Shown in pieces: positions 57,261-64,000 of a DNA stretch of 64,000 nt; position 1 is the stretch's first letter; the number at the start of each line of letters is the position of its first letter. The DNA is taken from assembly GCA_033977485.1 (NCBI GenBank), contig CM066988.1, positions 137,554,859-137,618,858 of the forward strand. The letters run 5' to 3'. The translations under genes were made by a program, and so were the position numbers. Origin of the DNA: Hydrangea macrophylla. Taxonomy: Eukaryota; Streptophyta; Magnoliopsida; Cornales; Hydrangeaceae. The notes beneath the pieces were generated by a model. It was not told the origin of the DNA and did not search any database. It saw nothing but the letters and a program-made list of their open reading frames with translations.

Positions 57261-58732
57261 AACCAAATTAAGAGAAATATTATGGTTTTAGTCCAGTTAG
57301 AAAAAGGTTGTAGTATTATGTCTATACCTTGCTACTTTGACACAAATACCCCTAAGATTTTGCAACACAGTGACAAAAACACAAGCAACACCACCATCAC
57401 CTCCGACGACCTCGCCTGAGCTCCGGCGACCACCACCATGATATCGCCTGAGCTCCGGCGACTTCGCCTGAGCTTGTCTGACCTCCGGCGAACACCACCA
57501 CGCTAGACCCCCTAGCGACTACCACCACCACCACCAGACCTCTATCATTCACCACCAACGCCACACCAGACCTCTATCAATCTCTTCACAATCAAACCAC
57601 CACATTAACTTGAAAGGATCATAAAACAAGATCCTGAAAGTAAATCTCTCACACCACCGAAAAAACTTGTGAAATTTTAAAAAAAAAATTGTGAAATTTA
57701 TCAACAAAAAGTTGTGAAATTTATCAACAAAAAGTTGTGAAATTTCACAGAGTTCGTGAAAATTCCACGAAACCACCACCGCCACACCAAACGTTTGCCG
57801 ATCACTACCACGACCTCACCTGATTGATCTCTTCAAACCAAACCACCACACCAACATGAAATGAACACATAAAAAGTTTTTGAAATTTAATTTATCATAC
57901 CAATACAGAAAAAGTTGTGAACTTTTCAAAAAAAAAAAAATTGTGAAATTTCACAAAGTTTGTAAAATTTCACAAAAAAAGTGTTCTAACAAACATTGCA
58001 AAAACGTTTTACAAATTCGAGCATTCATATCGATCTGCAAATTATTTTTTGCATAAAATCTAGATTTTTACAACCCACTTAACGAGATCTATCAAACAAA
58101 GTATCATAGTTGATATCAAAATCTAGAAAAAAATGTTGAAAAACTTCACAGACTTTTTTTGATAAATTTCTCAACAAAAGGTGTTAAAAAAAAAAAAAAA
58201 AAACCCACCATTCCTTAGAGATGACGATGGTGGTGGATCTGCTCGCTGAGGTGGCGGATTTGGAATTCTCGGTGGTCGTTGATGGTCGTGGCTAGTGCTC
58301 GTTGGTGATGGACAAAGTTGGTGGTGGTTGTCCGCGATGGCGGTGGATGGAGACGCGGCAACGGCTTTTCTTTGGATGAGCACAGAGAGAATGGTGGTAG
58401 TCGCCGGAGAGGATGGTGGTAGTCGCCGGAGATGATGGTGGTCACCGGTGCTCTCGCCTCTGATTCTCGGTAGGGGTGGGCAAACAGTTCGGTTAACCGA
58501 ATTAACCGAATTATCGAACCGAAATTTTCATAACAGTTCAGTTAACCGAAATATTTATTTCAGTTCAGTTACAAACCGAACCAAATGATCTTATTTAGTT
58601 CGGTTTTCGGTACAGTTCGTCCAAACCGAACCGAACCGAAAAACCGAACAAGACATTTGCTATATATATGTAATGTCTGATACATATAACATATCACAAA
58701 GTTAGGGTTGTTTCTCATTTCATTTGCGCCGC

Positions 58733-58784
<52 letters not shown>

Positions 58785-60133
58785 GAGAGAACTGGTAGTG
58801 AAGCTCCGGCGATGGGAAGAACCACGAGATCGTCATCATCATCAAACACCCATCATCCAAGATAGCCCTTGAACAACTAGTGGAGCTCTTCACTGTCATC
58901 TCCAAGATGAAGTCACTGGTGTTGATCTTGAAATTGGTTGCTGGGTTTTGGAGATTGGGGATTTCTTGGTGTTTGTATTGGGTTTATGAGGTTTGATTTT
59001 GGAAGGGGGGAGAATTGAGGAGAGAGGATGAAGAAGAAGGAGATTTAACTGACCGGACGATCGCTGATCTCACACACCACCAGCCGCCGTCGCCTGTTGC
59101 TCCACCGCCGACCTCACAAAGACACAGTCGCGACTCAGACTCACACTCACACACCGGGTCTTCTTGGTCTTGTTCAGTCTTCTAATCTCACTATCTCAGT
59201 AAGTAGTTGTTCAGTCTTCTAATCTCACTAGTGTGTATAATATTATTAATATATTCATCCAAAACCATTATATGATGTATCATAGAATCTGCCTACCTTC
59301 AACATCATCAATACAAGAAAGTTGTTTCTCGTAATGATTAATCCTTACTATTGTAGCCAAATTAGGACCTCCAACTTTTTCCTCAGATTTTTCTAGGGCT
59401 TCTTTTCCCTTTTTCTATCTTTAAATTTTCTTTTATGTTTTTCCTTTTGATGTGGAAGTGTGGAACCATGCAGACAAAAATTGAACATGATTGAAATTTT
59501 GGTCTCTGACATTGTAATTTTAATTTTAATTTTTCTCAGTTGTAGATCTTTAATTGAACATGATCAAAGATCTACAATGTCATTGAACTTTGGTCTCAGT
59601 CGGTACTCGGTACATATTTAATTCTAATGGGGTCTCTGACATTGTAATTTTAATTTTAATTTTAATTTTTATTTTTATGGTGTTCTTTACTATTTCGGTT
59701 AACCGAATTTCATAACCGAACTGAATTACTAATTCGGTTAACCGAACCGAATCATCCGAAATACAATTCGGTCAGTTAACAGTTGACATTTTCTTAAACC
59801 GAACCGAACCCAAACCGAACCGAATTATCCCAAACCGAACCGAACCGACCGAATGCCCACCCCTAATTCTCGGTGGTCAGTGACGGCGGTGGTCAGTGTC
59901 GCCGGAGAGAATGGTGGTAGATCGTGTTCTCTCTCTCTCTAATCGTGCTCTCTCTCTCTCTCTCTCTGCCTTTGATTATGTTTTCTCTCTCTAAATGCAA
60001 ATGAATGAAATGGGTATTTTGGTCACAACTAGAAGTAGTTGAGTTTATCCCTAACAACTTCCACCAAATATGTCTTTGTCCCCAATTATTTTTCCATTGT
60101 GTCTTATAACCAAATAATTCTCCTAATTTGGTA
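57261..60133. mobile_element. Mutator-like element with long inverted ends and CACC/CTCCGGCGA-rich interior
   Basis: The left end (ACCAAATTAAGAGAA..., about 57261-57355) and the reverse of the right end (ACCAAATTAGGAGAA..., about 60030-60133) share TATGGTT, TGTC, TTG and CAAATACCC-like words in order, giving eroded inverted repeats of about 100 bp. The interior is rich in CACCACC and CTCCGGCGA words and may derive from a gene. It has no intact frame and holds the hAT-like element at 58471-59865. Confidence 0.45.
58471..59865. mobile_element. 1.4-kb hAT-like non-autonomous element, perfect 8-bp TSD
   Basis: The inverted ends TAGGGGTGGGCA and TGCCCACCCCTA are perfect over 12 bp. The duplication ATTCTCGG is perfect (58463-58470 and 59866-59873). 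Subterminal regions are packed with ACCGAACCGAA / TTCGGTTAACCG words, the usual hAT transposase-binding style of arrangement. The interior has a GA microsatellite (about 58735-58780) but no transposase frame. Confidence 0.88.
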
Positions 60134-60214
60134 TTTAATACCAAATTTCTAAAGAAATAAGTGCTTAAACTTTTCATTTTCAATACATAATTGTGTTATC
60201 AAACACACTCCTAA

Positions 60215-62124
60215 CAAAAGTGGACAGATCGAACTTGATTGCCGAAATGGATGGGAGTTAGATATTTTATTTGAAATAAGATATCAACCACAGTCTACAC
60301 TGGTAAAAATTGTAATTTGCCCATAGATATTTGGTCATAATTTCAGAGTGAAATTCTTTCATTTCATGCCCCCAACAAGAGGCCACAAGTACAAAACAGA
60401 GCAACAAACAGTAGTGTGGAGTTTGGGTTTTAATCTGGGAGGCATTAACAGTGGTGGAATCGAAGGACGGCAATATTCCTTAGTTTTTTTGGATACCAAT
60501 TTGTTTTTTTTTTGTTTGTTTGTATATGTACAGCTTGTCAACTTGTACATATTTTACAAAGCATCTATGGACTTGTTGTATTTGTTATTCCTCTCTAGTC
60601 ATCCTATTATTATTTCTTAAAAAGCAATTATTTTCTTTGCAAAAAATATTAGTTGGTCGCGAATATTATACAAACACATGACCTCCCTTATTTATATTCA
60701 TGATTTTAATACCACAAATTAAAAAGAGTAATGCTATGCTTCTAAAAAAAAAAAAAAAAAAATTTCCTAAAAAGTGTTTCCGAATACATGTGGTAGTGGG
60801 ATTCTCTTTAATAATGGTGGAATCACTGCAACATCAACCAATTAAAATCAACTGGGCCCACTGCCACATGTTTTTTTTTTTTCGTATTGGGAAACACTTT
60901 TGGAGATTTTTTTTTGAAAAACATTACAAAATTAAAAATGGCCTCACCCAATCTTGCCAGCGATATGTGTTAAAAATGATGCCTAGTTTGCCTACTAGAT
61001 TAGAATATCACGAACTGTCCAAATGGAAGTTTTAATTGCGCACCAATCACTTTTCTCTTTATATGTTGCTCGGAGGAGCTGTACATAGAGCATCACCTGT
61101 TGTGCACGATGGGTTTTGGGAGAAAATGGTGAGTGCAGTTAAAATTTCCCTTCACATAAAAGTTCTTCACTGTATTCATCTTAATGAGTTTGTTGTAATT
61201 GGTGGTCCAAAGTGGGTGTTTTTCAAAAGCCAAACTCTTTCTCTCTCTACATCTCTTTAGTTGGTGTGGTATTGGGTAAAAGTACTGTGGTGGAGACTCT
61301 TGTCCCACATTGCTTAGGAAGAGGGAGTTGAGAGACTTAATATATGCTTTGACATTATGGGCTTAGTAACAAGTTGGAACATGTGGGCTCTCACGCGCAC
61401 ATGAGCCAAGCCCAAGCTAATCCCAAATTCAATAGAAATTTGGGTTTCGATCCGGCTTAATCCTGGAGGGTAAACCGCTGAGACCTTTCTATACAATATT
61501 ATTTTCCAACTGAGTTAGCATAGACACTTTTCCATTTATAGACACTTTTCCATTTAAGAATAATACTTTCACCCACGTAGTAGGTTGGCATTTCCTATAT
61601 AAATGCTAATTCTGCTAAAAGCATTCCATGGTCCTCAATTGATCATTTTAAAAATCAAGAGTCTCAAACGTTACAAAATACACACTTTAAATGAAAATTT
61701 GGGTACTGAAGTGGATTTGATTCTTAAAATTGAGGTGCCGATGAAAAAACTAACTAATCATACCTTTTGTAATAATTGTATCATTTAAAAAAAAAAAAAA
61801 ACCATTTTAGTTTACTTTATTTTAGTATCTTATGACCAGATGCTCATCCAACGATTAAAACCCATTTTTTTTATCTTATATGAGAAACTGCTCACCGTAG
61901 GCTTTCCCTATAACAAAAACAAAACAATGCCCAATATGCCAAAATATACACTTCTTTAAATGTGGTCCTTGTTTGTTTTTTTTAATTAATTATTTGCCCA
62001 TAATTAATGGCAACCAGTACATGCTAAGTTTCATTAACAATTGTCAGGAACACACTTAATTTTTTCCTTTTCTTCATCCCTCTGAGTTTTACTAAGCTTT
62101 CAGATCACAAAGAGAAGAAATTCA
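60215..62124. other. Intergenic stretch upstream of the reductase gene
   Basis: No gene is seen. At about 61275-61490, words such as CTTGTCCCACATTGCTTAGG and GAGCCAAGCCCAAGC resemble the start of a common plant Copia/TRIM LTR, but I could not define both ends. The reductase promoter should lie at the right end; no clear TATA box was identified. Confidence 0.45.
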
Positions 62125-62633
62125 ATGGAAGTGATAAACAAATACATAGCAATAAAGACTCACATAGAAGGAGCACCACAAGAGTCCAACTTTGAGCTCA
62201 AGAGTGAAGCTCTTTCTCTATCAGTGGAGCCTGGTTCCAACACTGTCATAGTGAAAACTCTATATGTATCAATCGATCCTTACCAATTAAACCGCATGAA
62301 GAAGTACAGTTCTTCGCAGAAAGCTTCAAGCTTTGCACTCCCCATTGATCCCGGTGAGGTGGGTGACCATAAATTTACAATCTTTTTAACAGTTAAAGAT
62401 TGATTTAATTTTGAACTGAGAATTAGTGTTCTAATAATTATTTTTTTGTGGACAGGCCGTCGATGCTTTTGGTGTGGGGAGAGTTGTGGCTTCTGGAAAT
62501 CCTGATTTTGAAAAGGATGATTTGGTTGCTGGGGTTATAAGCTGGGGAGATTATAGCATACTAGGAGCAGGCGCCATATTGAACAAGTTGGACCCCATGG
62601 GCTTCCCACTGTCTTACCATGTTGGAATTCTAG
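62125..62633 (+). CDS. NADPH-dependent 2-alkenal (double-bond) reductase, exons 1-2, partial
   Basis: The product belongs to the medium-chain dehydrogenase/reductase superfamily, zinc-independent 2-alkenal reductase branch. It reduces the C=C bond of alpha,beta-unsaturated aldehydes and ketones with NADPH, in the cytosol. Exon 1 is 62125-62358 (78 codons, ATG in context TTCAATGG, donor GTGGGT). Exon 2 is 62456-62633 (59 codons plus one base, donor GTAACA). The peptides VKTLYVSIDPYQLNRMK, FGVGRVVASGNPDFEKDD and DPMGFPLSYHVGILG match the N-terminal catalytic domain of this plant family as I remember it. Family members are about 340-350 residues, so the nucleotide-binding half should follow beyond 64000. 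Intron 2 exceeds 1.3 kb because of MITE insertions. No defects are seen in the visible exons; substrate preference cannot be inferred. Confidence 0.9.
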
Positions 62634-62707
62634 GTAACATTGGCATCATCATGCAGTATATATATCACCGTGTTATGTGCACATATAATTTTGTTATTAG
62701 CATGGCC

Positions 62708-63148
62708 TAAGGGGCTGTTTGATAAAATTGAAAATTAAGTATTGAAAATTAAGTGCTGAATTTTAAGTACTGAAAATTTTATGTAATTGAGTTTGCAATA
62801 CTGAAAATAGTGTTTCAAGTACTGAAATAGACTGCATTACGTGATTATTTTCAGTAGAATTTTTTCACTTAAAGTTTTCAGTAGATTTTTTTGGCTGGTT
62901 TTTCAATAAGGAGTGCAGTTTTGCTCACCCTTTGTTCACCCTCCTCCTCTCCCATTGGCTAATGCAGTGGGGCCAGTACTTTACACCATTAATTAATTCT
63001 CATTTAATATTAGGTCCTATTGCATTAGCCAATGAGAGAGGAGGGTGAGCAATTTTGGGATGAGCAAAAATGTATTCTTCAATTAAGTGGTACATTAGCA
63101 AACGCACTGAAAAAAAAACAATTGCTAAGGTAATCAAACACACCCTTA
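62708..63148. mobile_element. MITE of the 'AAGGG...GTTTGATAA' family in the reductase intron
   Basis: The ends TAAGGGGCTGTTTGAT and ATCAAACACACCCTTA are inverted. The interior has AAATTAAGTGCTGAATTTTAAG-like words shared with 57022-60214. It is interrupted by the element at 62911-63077 and no clear target duplication is seen. Confidence 0.65.
62911..63077. mobile_element. 167-bp nested Mutator-like MITE
   Basis: The left end GAGTGCAGTTTTGCTCACCC and the reversed right end GAATACATTTTTGCTCATCC start inverted repeats of about 55 bp, which share CCCATTGGCTAATGCA-like sequence. The flanks TTCAATAAG and TTCAATTAAG suggest a roughly 9-bp duplication with an indel. Confidence 0.7.
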
Positions 63149-64000
63149 GTTTTGTGTGGACGAATTTTCTAATTTTGACCACGCCTGGTACGGGCTATAT
63201 CTTACTTAATATTGGTGGCTTGTGAGCGGTTGTTAGTATCTGTGGGATTTTGACCTGCAGGCTCAAGTCCTTTAGCCGGCCTTATAAGATTCTCACTTCA
63301 TTTATATTTTTAAAAGAGGGGTTCAAAAATCAAAAGTGAACAAAGAACTTGAAAGTTGTTTTTTTTTTTTTTTTTTTAAATGGCCCCCTAATAATGCAAA
63401 TCCACCTCTACTTCCTCTAAGTTGATAGTGCTTGGGGGGGTCCGTTTGGGAGTGGAGGCCAATCACACTATCCACTTCCATAAGCGGTTCGGTGGGGGTC
63501 TTTGGCATATGGAAGCAAATGTCATGTTCAGGAGCGGACCTAGGAATTTGTTTAGAGGGGCAGAAGCTTATACAGGGGGCAAAATGAATAATATTTGAAA
63601 TATGTAAAGAAAAAGAATCATTTTGAAAGTTGAGGGGGGGGCAAATAAGGGATAAAAATGATTAATTTATGAAATATATAAAGTAAAAGAATTATTTTAA
63701 AAGTTGAGGGGGTAAATAAAGAGCAAAAATAAATAATATATGAAATATATAAAGTAAAAGATGAATTTTGAAAAGTTGAGCCCCCCCGCCCCCCCCCCCC
63801 CCCCAACTGCCTTCCTCCATCCGCCCCTCTCATGTTGGATATTTGGTTGTGCCCAAATATCCCAAATATTAATCACACAAGTAAGTGAAATGGCGAAACA
63901 TTCCTCAAGTGGCCCCCTTTGCTATGCAACTTCGTAGATTCTTTGTTTTGGGTTCACTCAGGGGAGTCACTGCTACACCACTCTGGCTAATTAAAGTGCA
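63149..64000. other. Probable reductase intron, no exon seen
   Basis: The next expected exon of the reductase was not found. The stretch contains T and C homopolymers (63358-63378; 63781-63804) and three short GA(A)GTTGAGGGGG-like repeats around 63630-63780. Confidence 0.4.

Larger units (their letters stand above)
57022..60214. mobile_element. MITE of the 'AAGGG...GTTTGATAA' family, split by a larger element
   Basis: The left part (57022 to about 57250) starts CTAAGGGCCCATTTGATAA and has TTAAGTGCTGAATTTTAAG. The missing right end, GTGTTATCAAACACACTCC, reappears at about 60193-60211. The copy at 62708-63148 shows the same order. The inserted material is at about 57261-60133. No target duplication was seen. 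Confidence 0.55.

Overview
This is nuclear DNA from a flowering plant, almost certainly a eudicot. It shows GT-AG introns, two recognisable plant genes, plant-type Copia and Gypsy LTR retrotransposons, and many small hAT-like and Mutator-like non-autonomous elements. All calls come from reading the sequence; no database search was run.

Layout. 1-11525 is repeat territory: the end of a Gypsy-type LTR (1-560), then a probable solo LTR (1499 to about 9684) that took a hAT-like MITE (2460-3170) and a very young, structurally complete Copia element (4296-9598). The Copia LTRs are identical, the target duplication is perfect, and one 1504-codon gag-pol frame is open. 11526-40240 on the minus strand is the 5' half of the nucleoporin gene NUP205: 25 exons resolved to the base, 1044 codons, with the remaining part not found in the window. 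Its introns carry hAT, Mutator-like and composite MITEs. The proposed promoter (40241-40418) has two telo-boxes and an E2F-type site.

40419-61500 is again a repeat landscape. It has MITEs, then three related Gypsy (Tekay/Del-like) LTRs on the minus strand at 44609-46781, 47190-49370 and 49903-56926. The third was split by a young gag-only retrotransposon (50079-53701) whose two 499-bp LTRs differ at one base and whose pol region is replaced by tandem repeats. A three-level nest of DNA elements occupies about 57022-60214.

62125-62633 on the plus strand holds the first two exons of an NADPH-dependent 2-alkenal (double-bond) reductase gene. Its second intron contains a MITE within a MITE, and the gene runs off the right edge.

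The host genes are unrelated neighbours separated by transposons. The most unusual signal is that the three sister Gypsy LTRs each carry a cluster of short inverted-repeat words built on a TCGA core. The word differs between copies: CAGTCGACTG x11, GGATCGATCC-type x4, and GGTCGAATGACC x2. In two copies the cluster sits at nearly the same distance from the LTR end.
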